Part shown: in pieces, positions 18,822 to 29,180 of the stretch
How positions within the stretch are numbered: the first letter of the stretch is position 1
Layout of the letters: the number at the start of each line of letters is the position of its first letter
IMG/VR virus record: IMGVR_UViG_3300045125_000169
Coordinates: 45,146 to 109,145 of that record
Length of the DNA stretch: 64,000 nt
Reading direction: 5' to 3' (one strand)
Source of the DNA: a virus
The notes under the pieces: model-generated
Databases searched by the model: none
Told to the model about the DNA's origin: nothing
The model's input: only the letters and a program-made list of their open reading frames with translations
Position numbers and translations under genes: made by a program

Positions 18822-18848
18822 ACTACCCCGGCTCGGCACCGAGGTAGT
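18822..18848 (-). terminator. Hairpin after the lytic transglycosylase gene
   Basis: ACTACC-CCGG / CCGA-GGTAGT stem with a 7-base loop. It lies 27 bases past the SLT stop, in the space between convergent genes. Only a short T stretch follows on the minus strand, so its strength is unclear. A second weaker stem is at 18736-18770. Confidence 0.4.
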
Positions 18849-18874
18849 GATTCTGAACAAAGAAACCAAATATC

Positions 18875-19449
18875 CTACTTTTTCCGTGTCTCTGACGCGA
18901 TCAACTGAGATCTTGGTCCTTGGTTGTCGTGGTCGATGATGGTTCGATAATGGTAGAGAACAGAACGGACGTAGGCTTGATTTACAAAAGTTCCTGGTGT
19001 GCATCGACGACGGGATGATCCTTTTTACAGATCAAAACAGAACCCGCGTTGTATGCTGCTAAAGCAGATGGAACAGTGCCGTACCGAGTATACTGATAGT
19101 TCAGATAACGAATCCCGTACTTGAGATTAGTACGCCACTCATACAAGTCGGAGTATGCTCCACTGAAACCCATCGCTTTTGCTGTTGCCAGTTTAAGCTG
19201 CATCAAACCGTAAGTACCCTTCCCATCCCTGTCTTTACCATTGTAAGCGAACCTGTTTTTACCACTTTCTATCCTAACAACTGCCAGTACCAATTTGTGA
19301 TCGAAGGCCCCTAGCTCTTTAGCCGCTTGCATTATGCTCTCTTCAGAAATAAACTCCACTTTACGATTTTTTTGTTTTGTCGCGGCTTCACTAACAGAGG
19401 AAAAACCTAAATTGAAAATTAAAAAAAACAACGGAAAAACATTCTTCAC
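18875..19449 (-). CDS. Exported SLT-type lytic transglycosylase
   Basis: About 190 codons. A signal peptide (MKNVFPLFFLIFNLGFSSVSEAA) exports it to the periplasm. SLT domain: catalytic Glu in VVRIESGKNRFAYN, then GTYGLMQLKLATAKAMGF and LAAYNAGSV. A break near 18998 replaces HQELL-stop with TPGTFVNQAYVRSVLYHYR, which restores the usual domain end; stop TAG 18875-18877. It cleaves peptidoglycan glycan strands, for lysis or local wall opening. The small two-TM gene just upstream could be its partner. Confidence 0.88.
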
Positions 19450-19524
19450 AGAGTCGTCTCCTTTCCTTTAAAGGGGACGCAAGGTTTTGACCCTTGGTAC
19501 GTTTAAGACTCCTTTCCCTATTCC

Positions 19525-19695
19525 TCAATCACCCTGGAATAGATCGATTAGTTTCAGATAAATCCAAAGAACCAGTAAAACTAAGCCAAGATACAAATAC
19601 ACACGATCAGACGAAGCATCGGTATCCTCAGAAAGCAGAAACCCCAGCACCAGGGCACTAGCAACCGCTATGTCCTTGAGTGACGAGTTCCGCAT
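19525..19695 (-). CDS. 56-aa protein with two TM segments, holin candidate
   Basis: ATG 19693-19695 follows an excellent GGGAGGTG site. TM1 is DIAVASALVLGFLLS, then a short acidic turn (EDTDASSD), then TM2 VYLYLGLVLLVLWIYLKLI. Intact frame to TGA 19525-19527. Size, topology and position directly before the lytic transglycosylase fit a class II-type holin, but holins cannot be proven by sequence. Confidence 0.55.
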   Translation of the reverse strand: MRNSSLKDIAVASALVLGFLLSEDTDASSDRVYLYLGLVLLVLWIYLKLIDLFQGD

Positions 19696-19872
19696 ATAAT
19701 GGACACCTCCCTTGGTGGGTGTGACACCCGCAGAAGAGAGAGATCCGAATAGCGGTATCAGAGATACATCAAATGCTCCAAAGTCGGATGAGTGATCCGT
19801 CTATTTTAGACTGTTAGACAAGTGGAGCAAGCCTTTTCTTAAATCTGATCGAAGGGGTCGTATTTTGCAGAC

Positions 19873-20376
19873 TCAGAGGAGAACACATCGGTCGATGTCG
19901 TACACCAAGTCTGCTTCAGGTTTTTTATCAAAACGACCGAGAATAAAGTAGGTTTTCTCTTTGTAGACGAGGATTTCAGAGGTCGAATCTGTGCGAGAAA
20001 GGATATAATATCGCGGTCTTTTGACACCAGTAATTGCAGAAACAGCATCGTACCAGCCGCGCTCAAAACTCGAAATCGGACTACACGTCACCTCTCGGAC
20101 TTCTGCCGATGCTGTATTTTCGAGCGGTGTAGTTGCAAGCCCGATGATGAAAGCAGGCATCGTCAGACACATGCGGAAAAGTTTGCCTCGGTCTTCTTCA
20201 GACTTTTCAACCAACGTCGCATAAATACCGATCAGAAGTCCGATGAACATCGACGGGAGCATCGCACCAAAAAACGCTTCGATGTTATCAACCCTAACTT
20301 CATTTTGCGTGATTTTGATGGTCGGATAAAGAATCGAAGAAACAAAACCAATACCAAAGCGTTCATACCAGTTCAT
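19873..20376 (-). CDS. Membrane protein (about 167 aa)
   Basis: ATG 20374-20376 has GAGG six bases upstream. Two TM segments (MLPSMFIGLLIGIYATLV and CLTMPAFIIGLATT) precede a soluble tail. The end may instead be at 19839 (VFSSESAKYDPFDQI) if a base near 19880 is wrong. Unrecognised; it shares the lysis-region operon. Confidence 0.5.
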   Translation of the reverse strand: MNWYERFGIGFVSSILYPTIKITQNEVRVDNIEAFFGAMLPSMFIGLLIGIYATLVEKSEEDRGKLFRMCLTMPAFIIGLATTPLENTASAEVREVTCSPISSFERGWYDAVSAITGVKRPRYYILSRTDSTSEILVYKEKTYFILGRFDKKPEADLVYDIDRCVLL

Positions 20377-20384
20377 AACATACC

Positions 20385-20846
20385 TCACTCGCGTAATTTA
20401 AAAATATTGCCATCTTCAGGTGTTTCGGCGAGCATCGTGAACCATAGATCATTTTTATCGCCCGCCACTCCGATTCCGATCGTTTTCAAATTCGGGTACG
20501 TTATAACTTTGTAGTTGTATTCATCCAAAAACCATTGCCCTAGTGCGTGGCCGAAGTCGGGAACTTTGCAGGCTATGATCTCAGTACCACCGCGAATTTC
20601 GCCTTCGCAAAGTCGCACACGATCCCAAAACTGGGTACCATCTACAGGGTTTTCGTGCCCACAAAACTGAAGCCGCCACATTTGTTTCGACCAAACTCTA
20701 GCTCCACACTCCAAGTCCTTCCGCAGGACCACCTCAGAAAGACCTATGCGAGTTCTTTCCTCATTAATAGCAATAAGCATCTCTTCTGGTGTTTCCAACG
20801 CCCAGCTATCGGAGGAAGCTATCAATAAGAGGAAGAAAATTAGCAT
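20385..20846 (-). CDS. Secreted CAP (SCP/PR1-like) domain protein
   Basis: 153 residues. A signal peptide (MLIFFLLLIASSDSWA) precedes the CAP pattern: MLIAINEERTRIGLSEVVL, a His in CGHENPVDGTQFWDRV, GGTEII, HALGQWFLDEYN and TIGIGVAG. CAP proteins are extracellular, with roles from lipid binding to wall interaction. Start overlaps the LRR gene stop (TAATG). Intact frame. Confidence 0.7.
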   Translation of the reverse strand: MLIFFLLLIASSDSWALETPEEMLIAINEERTRIGLSEVVLRKDLECGARVWSKQMWRLQFCGHENPVDGTQFWDRVRLCEGEIRGGTEIIACKVPDFGHALGQWFLDEYNYKVITYPNLKTIGIGVAGDKNDLWFTMLAETPEDGNIFKLRE

Positions 20847-21871
20847 TATCTTAGCTTCCTTCTTAATTCATCGGAGCACTTAATTTTTGCAGGGTCATCA
20901 ACAAAGATACAATTTCGCACTTTTAGCCCTACGGGCAGCGAGGTGATATTAGTCCCCTGGAGATAAAGACTACCGACGTCAAGATCCTTAGGCAAAGAGG
21001 TGATTTCGCTACCACTAAGATCGAGAAGACGCCCGACTTTTAGGCCCTCAGGCAAAGAAGTGATCTTGGTGTCCCTGAGTTCGAGAACACGCCCGACTTC
21101 AAGACCTTCGGGCAAAGATGTGATATCGGTGCCTCTAATGTTGAGGTCCCATTCGACCTTGAGTCCTTCGGGCAAAGAGGCGATCTTGGTGTGTTGCAGG
21201 TAAAGGTCTTCAGCGACTTTAAGATTTTTTGGTAAATTATTTATGTTCTCGTAGTGCTTACCATTGATCGTGATATGAGTAGGCGCTACTGTTTTAAATT
21301 TGGGAATTTGGAGATTTTGAGGCACTTCATCATGCGCAAAATCAAGAGCGTCCCAATAGGTTTTATCGCCAAAACGGTCCACCAAAACAGCGATTTTTGC
21401 CCAACAAAATTTTTTCGGATCTAGCTTCTTTGATATGATGTAGTAAATATTATTATGAGCAACTTCCTCTTCATAATGCTCTCCATCTTCCTCAGTCAAA
21501 CACCATTTCGTATCAGATCCATAAAGCATCGCAGCCTTGTGAGATGTGATCTCGTAAACTCTCCAGTCTTCGTTTTCCGCGATAAGTTTCGCACCCTTAA
21601 CCCTTGCTTGTTTTTTTCTCTTCGGTCTTAGTTTTTACTTTACTCTGTTTATCAACGAAGGACTTAAAGTCTTTGAAAGACTTTTTGCCCCAAAGGTCGA
21701 TATTTTTATCATCGCCTGAGAGCTTATTTTTATCCCTCAATTCCTTGAACTTGGCGAGGTAGTCTTTCACCAAAGGCTTTTGAATCCCTTGTTCAAGGAA
21801 CTTTTCTCAACCGTTTTAAAGTCAGAGACGACGAGATATTTTGATTTTACTTTGAAGAAAAAGTTCAACAT
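20846..21871 (-). CDS. Leucine-rich-repeat protein
   Basis: About 340 codons. ATG 21869-21871 (MLNFFFKVKSKYLVV) is preceded by GGAG. Breaks near 21807 (A run; EKKFLEQGIQKPLVKDYL) and 21615 (A7; EEKKQARVKGAKLIAENEDW). A middle domain has YGSDTKWCLTEEDGEHY. At least six C-terminal repeats follow, with the pattern ITSLPEGLKVGRLLDL. The LPxxLxVxxxLxL spacing resembles bacterial LRR effectors. The middle TKWC-type domain is common in phage proteins of unknown function. Role unknown. Confidence 0.7.
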
Positions 21872-21887
21872 TTACGGCTCCAAAATA

Positions 21888-21917
21888 AAAGACCAAAGAG
21901 GTTAATCTTTGGTCTTT
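21888..21917. terminator. Bidirectional hairpin terminator
   Basis: AAAGACCAAAGA - GGTTAA - TCTTTGGTCTTT, a perfect 12-bp stem with A/T flanks on both sides. It separates the long structural operon (ending at 21934) from the LRR-lysis group. Confidence 0.8.
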
Positions 21918-21933
21918 ATCCTAGCGAATCTCA

Positions 21934-22112
21934 TCAAGCATCGTGGGCTATATCTAACTCAAACACAAAGAGAGGCGTTCCATCGGGAGCTTTGGTCACA
22001 AAAGCTCACTGAACTCATAAAAATTATTAAAGACAAGACCACCTACTTCATGATCTGCATAACCTTCCTTAGCTGCCTTTTTCAAGATGTCCGCCAACTC
22101 TTGAACAGTCAC
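21934..22112 (-). CDS. Small hypothetical protein (about 59 aa)
   Basis: GTG 22110-22112 has TAGGAGAT five bases upstream. TVQELADILKKAAKEGYADH continues through NNFYEFSELL and, after one missing base near 22000, VTKAPDGTPLFVFELDIAHD to TGA 21934-21936. Last gene of the long operon. Unrecognised. Confidence 0.5.
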
Positions 22113-22122
22113 GGGAAATCTC

Positions 22123-22446
22123 CTACATAAATGACAGGTTTAGTATCTGAAATAGGTTCCCTATTTGTTGATACCAAAACGGAGCAAGAGTAGGCGGATT
22201 GAATGTGTCACCGTACCGCAGGACAACTTCAGTTCTAATTCTGTCTAAATCTTTAAAGGCCGCTCGGTCCCAAGGAACGATCTGGATATCCCCTAGCTGC
22301 CTTTTGATCTCCAAATTGAGACTAAGGATATCGTGGGCATTCACGAGGATCTTGATCGCTGGGACTGTAAAGGTCGCGTGAATCAGAGTAACCGTATCCT
22401 TAGCCGCTTTCTCAAGATATTGATCTTCAAAAAGGCGTCCCTTCAA
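22123..22446 (-). CDS. Hypothetical protein (107 aa)
   Basis: Start TTG 22444-22446 is chosen for the AGGAGG site six bases upstream. Intact. Pattern TVTLIHATFTVPAIKILVNA; unrecognised, possibly a small tail or baseplate accessory given its neighbours. Confidence 0.5.
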   Translation of the reverse strand: MKGRLFEDQYLEKAAKDTVTLIHATFTVPAIKILVNAHDILSLNLEIKRQLGDIQIVPWDRAAFKDLDRIRTEVVLRYGDTFNPPTLAPFWYQQIGNLFQILNLSFM

Positions 22447-22479
22447 CGGCTTCCTCCTTTTTGCTAGACACCTAAAGAC

Positions 22480-22704
22480 TCACTCTCCACTAGGCGGTGG
22501 TGTGACTTCCGTCACAAGTTTCACTAAATCTTCACGAGACACACCTTCAATCGCCTTTAGGCCGGAAATCAGTTGGTCGATCATGATTTCCAGGTTCAAA
22601 AGCCTGCGCATCTGCTCTCGGGTGACTGCGACTTTATTGGTGTCGAACACTTCCCGAAACGCGGCCAAGCCTTCCTCTAAAACTTCGCGTTGCTGCACCG
22701 ACAT
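22480..22704 (-). CDS. Hypothetical helical protein (74 aa)
   Basis: Intact, with TAGGAGA upstream of the ATG. Almost entirely helical (VLEEGLAAFREVFDTNKVAV, MRRLLNLEIMIDQLISGLKA). Unrecognised. Confidence 0.5.
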   Translation of the reverse strand: MSVQQREVLEEGLAAFREVFDTNKVAVTREQMRRLLNLEIMIDQLISGLKAIEGVSREDLVKLVTEVTPPPSGE

Positions 22705-22712
22705 AAAATCTC

Positions 22713-23315
22713 CTATAGTACGTCGTCAAGATCGTCTGTGTCAGGGTTCATCAGCATGTAGCTCGGAAGACCCTCGTTGAATATGGTCGTGCCCTCGGGT
22801 TGACCTTCGGGAGGATAGGACAAAGGTATAATCAGCGAAGCTCCACCCGTTTTCGACATGATCGCCCGACGCAAGCCTTTAGGTGTCACCCAAGGAAGCC
22901 AGGGCTTCATTTTGGGATACATCAATACCGTTAGACCTTTTTGGACAAGCTCGAAGGTCGAGGGTGCAAAGATCGCAAGCTCTTCCCTCTCGATTTTCCA
23001 AAGAGGCCGCACCACAAAACAGCCGAGGGCCTGCCCCGACGACGTTTCGTTTTCGATTTTGACGCGCCACCAGTCGCGGTCTTTTATAGGATTGTTCTGG
23101 GCGTTGGCTTTAAGCCAAGCCTTGTCAATCACCGCCACCTTGTTGAGAGTCCAAGAGACAAAGGGATTCCGCCCTCTCTGGTTCTCAATTTGGTTCTTGT
23201 GAAATTTGATGACGACCTCCATCCCCAAGACAGATGAGGGTTGAGGACGTAATAACTCTTGCTCTTCAGGGGTGAACTGCTGAAGGACACGTTCCTGTAT
23301 GCGAAGCCCGTTCAT
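22713..23315 (-). CDS. Hypothetical structural-operon protein (200 aa)
   Basis: Intact. It lies 17 bases after the 23333-24666 gene. Mixed alpha/beta with a Pro-rich section (YPKMKPWLPWVTPKGLRRA) and an acidic end (NPDTDDLDDVL). Unrecognised; probably part of the tail or baseplate by position. Confidence 0.5.
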   Translation of the reverse strand: MNGLRIQERVLQQFTPEEQELLRPQPSSVLGMEVVIKFHKNQIENQRGRNPFVSWTLNKVAVIDKAWLKANAQNNPIKDRDWWRVKIENETSSGQALGCFVVRPLWKIEREELAIFAPSTFELVQKGLTVLMYPKMKPWLPWVTPKGLRRAIMSKTGGASLIIPLSYPPEGQPEGTTIFNEGLPSYMLMNPDTDDLDDVL

Positions 23316-23332
23316 AGAAAAGTACCCCTGAT

Positions 23333-24666
23333 CTAGGATTGAATTGTGGTGAATAGAGGATAAGGCGATGGCTCTAAGGCCAACGATAACTGCCCCAAAG
23401 CCGCACTACGGCCCGGTTGCGCGTTGATCTCAATGTCAATCGTGGCAACCGAAGCGGGTATCCACTCCAACTCGGTATCGACCGGAATATCAAACTCTCG
23501 CGTAATCAATCCACCCGTGTTGGAGACAATACCGTTGCTGGGGCTGAGGTTTAAAGTTCTGCCTTGAGCCGCAATCGACAAGGTAAAAATGCAGTTGAAG
23601 TCTACCTGTAAGCGAGCGATGAGTTTTCGTGGTTGACCTTCGCGAGCAACCACAAAAGGAAACCGTATTTTATAAATTTCTGGGATGATCGAGATGTTCT
23701 GCCAACGCACCACTTGCTCGTTGTTCAATAGCTCGTTCTTTTCCAGCCACCGACCACTCGTGGCAGGAGACTCATAAGAAAGAGTGATCGATCCAGGGTA
23801 GGTGGTGTCAAAAATACCGACCCTTGTGATCGAGAGAGTCAGAGTCTCGTTGGGCTCAATAATAAAAGAGTCAGGGTTGAGGCTTGGTTTTTTCACCACA
23901 AACCCTGGAACCCCAGCTTTAAGATAGCCTTGATTGGGTGTGCCACGAGTATCATAGGAGTAAATGACTACCGAGCCTTTTTAAGTTCAAAGGTCAGATA
24001 ATTCGCAGGGTCTGAAATCGTTGTGCCCGACTCAACACGAGTTTTTAAATCCAAGGCGCTTAAAATAGAAGCTCCTAAAATGCGCACCCTCTGCCCACCA
24101 AAAGAAAAGTTTTTCGTTTGTGTTAGGCCGAGATTGGCAAACTCCATGACCTGCGTGGACTTAGCGCCTGGGTCTTCCGTCGAGGGACGAATCGCGTCCA
24201 AAAACTTCGGCATAAAAGACCTGTAATAAGTCCCCGTCTTCGGGCTCACACGCAAATGGAAGGGCTGGGTGAAGTGCGCCTCCGAAAGCGGGATCGCTCC
24301 CCCAGGGTATCGCACCCAGCCAAGCACCACGGCATCTGTAAATGCCGATTGACGGGTAATCCCTGCGGTTGCCCGAAGGGTTGCTGGAGACCCACCAAGA
24401 ATCCTGGAATCGTCAAGCTGGTAAATAATCGTATAGTCTGCCGCGAAGGAACTATTGCCGATTAAAAGCTCTTTGGACTCATCCTCGATAATCAATACAC
24501 CGTCAGGCAAAAGAGCCGACCCTGGGCTGACACGTAGCCTGTTCACACCCCCAACCTCGAAGTTACAGCCGAGATATCTCCCAGGCTGAAAGAGAGACGA
24601 CACCATGGTTGGGAGGTCGGCGGTGTCGATCAAGCTGCCATAGATGTTGATGCGTTGTTGTGCCAC
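23333..24666 (-). CDS. Baseplate-like structural protein (about 445 aa)
   Basis: Two frames fuse near 23980: an A5 run needs a sixth A, turning FELKKAR-stop into FELKKGSVVIYSYDTRG. N-terminus MAQQRINIYGSLIDTADLPT; then LRVSPGSALLPDGVLIIEDE and AVVLGWVRYPGGAIPLSEA, patterns typical of myovirus baseplate wedge or fibre-attachment proteins. Beta-rich throughout. Precise baseplate role unknown. Confidence 0.55.
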
Positions 24667-24682
24667 GGGAATAACCTACATG

Positions 24683-27600
24683 TTAATTGATGACGAGTTG
24701 GAAATAGCCTTGGGTAAGCGCATTACCGTCGTAATCCTTCCCAACCTGATTTTGATAGCGGTTCCTGATGGTCATTTTAGACGTTGTAGTCTTAATGACA
24801 AGATCCTCATGGCTTACCACTTTGGGTTCACTGTCTCCCGTTGCAGACTGATGCAAGTAGAGGGTGAAGTGCCCTGGGAGGAAACCCAAGTTGTGGAAAA
24901 ACGTGTACGAGAAGGGACGGGCTCGCAGTCATTTTGGCACTGATCGGGCTCACATATTTATTTAGGTATCGATAGCCGCGCACGGCCTCGACCGCATAAA
25001 TCGTGCTATTGCCAAAAGTCGTTTGACTCCAATCCACTTCCCCAGGTAAATCGTGTCACTGGCCTTCTAGGCGCGTCAGCGTGAGGCTGAGGGCCAACTC
25101 CCTTGGCGACCATACTCTATAGGGCTCGCCCACGAGCAAGGCCCGTGGCAAAGCACCAGACAAGGTTAGGGTCGTGGCTGTAACAGCGGTGACGACGGTG
25201 CAATAGTTTTGGCCTTGCCTTTGGATATTGGGAAACTCGACCACATGCCCTGGCAGCACCTGCGCGTTGGACCCAAGGTTCGCAAAGTTTTTGGTGGTGT
25301 CAGTCAAGACGTTTGAGCCTACCGTCGCAGCACTGGTCGCCGTGCTTTCCACCATCTTTAGACCTAGCTCATCACCCGAGGCCCTTTGCGCTTTGATGTA
25401 ATAAGTGCCTGTCTGGGTGATACCTGCAAAGCTCAGTTCCATTTGTCTGGAATAAACATACTGATAGCCTTTGATAGTAAAGATCAGCGGTTCATCGGTG
25501 GTGCCACCCACGGCCACCTTGTTGGTCGCAGACTGGATTACATGCGACGAAGGACCGGACCAAAGCTGATTCGGCATACCCGTAAACGGCGTGATGAGTG
25601 CAGGTTTCGCGAGAGTGCTGAGTCCCCTGCCAACCACTGCGAAAAGGTGTCGGAGATGTCGAGACGTTCCCGCAAAGTGCTGGTTGAAGCATAGGTGAAC
25701 TGAGAGCTTTTGTGGGCATCAACAAGCTCCGGGTCTTGAATCCTCTCGCCCGCAGCGGTAACCACGGAAGCGATGCGACTTCCCAAAGAGGGGGATGTGC
25801 CTCTGGCGGCTTCGACTTCCGTTTTGACGGGCATGACAAGGTTCGTCAGCGACTCAATGGTTGCTCCGTTTTCATGAGGCACGGTCTGATACATGCTAAA
25901 GCTGTTAGGCTCGTGGGTTCGACCTCTCATGCGGAACTGAATACAATAGAACGACTCCCCTGGGGGGACGTGGAACGAAAAGGCCGTTTCCGAGTGAGCT
26001 TCCATCGGGAGCCAATCCGACCATTCTAAAATTCCATCCTCGACGATTTTGTAACGCCATTCGGCAAGTTCTAGGGCGCGTAGGGTCTTGATAAACCCGT
26101 GCCCTGCTGCGGGAGCCTGGGCCTACGGCTTGATACTGATTCAAAATCCAAAGGTTCGAGGCCGCTTGCTCGATCTGTTGCAGCTTGGCCGAGGAATAGC
26201 CTGCGACTCGTAAAATAATCGAGTTCGTCGAGACGGATGCCTGAACTCCAGAGGCCCACGCCGGATTGTTGATAGTCGCGGCCATATTGCGCAGGGTTTT
26301 TCGAGGGCTTGGGCCGACGTGTCCACTAAGAAATCGCCCTTTGTGGGGTCCACGGTCGTCGAGCCATTTCTGGCCGTGAGAATTTTACCCGTCGAGATTT
26401 CTACCCTGTCACCGTCGCCAATCGCGGCCACGTTATTGTTGGTAAAGGAAATACTGGCTTCGAGAAGCGGTCCTTCCCAGAGGAACGGTCGCGACAGATA
26501 TTCCCACTTGACACCAGCACTTGGGTACCTCTCAGGCAGGTGCGGTGTAGGCAGCACACCGCCCGAAGGCTGGGTGATGGAAAGGGGAAGCCAAAGGCTC
26601 GGTGGGTTCCAGGGTTGGTGCGTTAGACTCAGACAAGATATCGGTGACCAGGATCTCCTCACCGTCAGGCCCACCGTTCAAGGCGATGATATTTTGGCCT
26701 GTTAAAATGACCGCGTTCACTTTGGTGGTCAGTGTGACGGCGTTGATCGCATCGCGGATCGCTTCCAGGGTCTTAGTGTTGCCTGAAATGTTAGGGTCCG
26801 TGGACGCGACATAAGAGATCGGACCAATCTGAGTGCCGTTAATTTTAAACCGCACCGCTTGGCCGTTGGTCGTAAAGCTCGTTGAGAAATTGAGGTTGAT
26901 GCGCTTACTCAGCACAAAACCTTCAGGGTAAGCGAGGGGACGAGTGAGGTTGACCGCAGGGTTTGCACCCGTGCCAAGGGACGCAAACCAAGTGGAGTCA
27001 AACGACGGGTCATTGATGGTAGCGATGAGGTTGGATTTGAAAACCACATCGCTCGCACCGATGTTGACTTCGCCTTTGGTCGGATCAGCCGTTTCGTTCC
27101 ATAGCTTGATATATTTTCCTGGTGCGATTCTGAGAGTTTGGCCTCTCACCAGGGATGAAAAGGTCGAAAGGATGAGAGACGCAGAAGCATCGACTTCAGA
27201 AAACTTATTCCAGGTCTCGCTGAACACCCGGTCGTCGTTGCTTTCCAGGAGACGAAGCCGTGCGGTTTTCTCCGGCGGCGTCAAGGCAGGATTGAGGATC
27301 GCACCAAGAAATTCCTGCACCGAAGCAAGGTCGTGTTCGGGACGAGCCGTGGGGTAGCGCGTCAGTTTTTGATCGCTTCTTTGAAGCGTTGTCGAGATCT
27401 GCCGTTCGTCCCGCACTTGAATCGCGGTCACACCCGTCCAAAAGAAGCTCGCAACGCTGGCAAGCTCTTTGTTGACGGTTGCCTGAAGGGAGTCAGCCCA
27501 AATAGACAGAACGGCATCAGGCCCCGCGTTAGGCGGTTCCGCCGAAGTGTTGAGCAAGCGGATACTGTTCACCACCATGAACTTATTTTTGGTGGTGCGG

Positions 27601-29180
27601 GTTTGCAGCGGCTCTTCGACGTTGAGATTTGCGTCTTGGTCCTTCCACTGCGCGGCTTTAAACGTGATCGTCTCGGTGAGAGCCGTGTTGTTTTCGGAGA
27701 GACCTGCGACCTCAAGCCGCACGTCCAAGTCATAAATGGTCGAGCCTACGGTGGTTCTCTCAATAGCGCGGGTAAGCCCGAGCATCAGCGGCACACCTTG
27801 ACCACCGGAAGGTGTCTGGTTGATCTGATAGCGTCCGAGCCCCACAAGGTCTTGAACTTTAAGAAGAGCGACCAAGGGCTGAGGCGACAAAAGCAAAGCT
27901 CCTACTTTGTCGCAGACCAGCTTATATTTTCTTTTAATCGGACCTAAAAGCGCGGGCAGCGCCAGAGTTGTTTGTGCAAGGGAGCTTAGAGCTTGTCCAC
28001 CCGAGACAATAAATTCTTGGTTCTCGATCGGGTTTTTAACCGTCAGTGTTTGCAGACCTTGAGAAAGACTCTCGGTGTTGACCTCAAGGGCGTCCACTGC
28101 GAAGTATTCAAAAATCAGATCATTGTCTTCATAAGTGAGGGGTTGCTCCATGGAACCGAAAACGATGATGTTGGTTCCTTCAACCCAACGGTACGGCACA
28201 GGAATCCAGGGTCGCCCTGCGAAGTACAGAGAACCTGTCCTGACGGGTCTTTTGAGAAGCCGTACATAGTAGCATCCCCCAAGACGCGGGGCACCTTCTG
28301 GTGTGGTGACCACGCCCGAGTAGTCGGCCTCGATGCGAGACAGGGTGATCGTCTCACTACAAAAAGTTCCAGGGTAGCCGTAATAGGTAAAGTCTTTGGA
28401 GACCACCCCACCTGCGGGCTCTAACTGTTGGTAGAGGGTGAGACCCGCCGAGCTTAAATCCTGCAACTCAGTTCCGTGCGGGTTATTGTCGCTCACCACA
28501 CCGGACCCGATGCGGCTTCTGTGCTCTACGTCCTGCATGGAAAACCACGGCCTGTTAAAGGCGTAGGTTTCACGGGACAAGTCTACACTGAGAGTCAGTG
28601 CTCCGGTTGTGGGGTCGGCACGAACGGTGATAACCGCGAGGACAACGATATTATCGAGACGCTCTTGGGGAAAGATGCTGAGGTTTTTGTAGTCGTTGAT
28701 GTCGGCAACCGTGATGGCGCTCAACAGAGTTGAAGCTCCACCCCCAGGAGGATTGTTGCTCGGACGCTCCAGCCGCACTTCCGTGAGAGTTCCGAAACGG
28801 TTGATGCGCTGCTGGGCAGATTCGACAAGCGTGTACTCCGCACACACCACATATACTTTGTCAGCAGTCAACCCAGGTAAGGGGATCGAGGGGACCGTCG
28901 AGTCGATGTTAATGAGAAGATGCGATGGGGTTACGGCAAACCCAGGGGCAATGTCAATCGTTTGCGGGTTCAGCGTTGAAATGCTGACAAGCAGCGGCCT
29001 ACCTGCGGTAAAGGGTGAGGTTGCAGGATCACCACTGAAATCAACAATCCCGACCTGAACACCAGCGGATATCTGACTACGGAATCGGAACTCTTCCGAA
29101 TAGGTCTGATGCAGATATTGAAATTCATCCAGTCCTGGGTTCGCATCAAAGTTTACTGTCGGAAGGACTTTATCTGCCAT
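24683..29180 (-). CDS. Very large baseplate-like protein (about 1,500 codons)
   Basis: An unbroken 882-codon frame (29180-26532) is followed by four or more shorter frames that rejoin. Near 26590 PLASPF joins ITQPSGGVLPTPHLPERYPS. At about 26294-26298 an A run needs one base (ALEKTLRNMAATINNPAW). Further joins lie near 26120, 25600, 25060 and 24900, ending ALTQGYFQLVIN at 24683. Motifs: IDIAPGFAVTPSHLLINID and DNNPHGTELQDLSSAG, reminiscent of T4-like baseplate wedge proteins. Near 26800 there is a copy of an 80-residue module (RFKINGTQIGPISYVAS...TLEAIRDAINAV) also found in neighbours. Some joins could be true gene ends. Confidence 0.55.

Noticed and set aside
21909-22130. 73-codon plus-strand frame after the terminator
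   Set aside because: Lies opposite a minus-strand small gene with a strong ribosome site and coherent sequence (21934-22112).
27333-27947. 204-codon plus-strand open frame opposite the baseplate-like gene
   Set aside because: Antisense to an uninterrupted 882-codon frame with structural-protein patterns; treated as a shadow.
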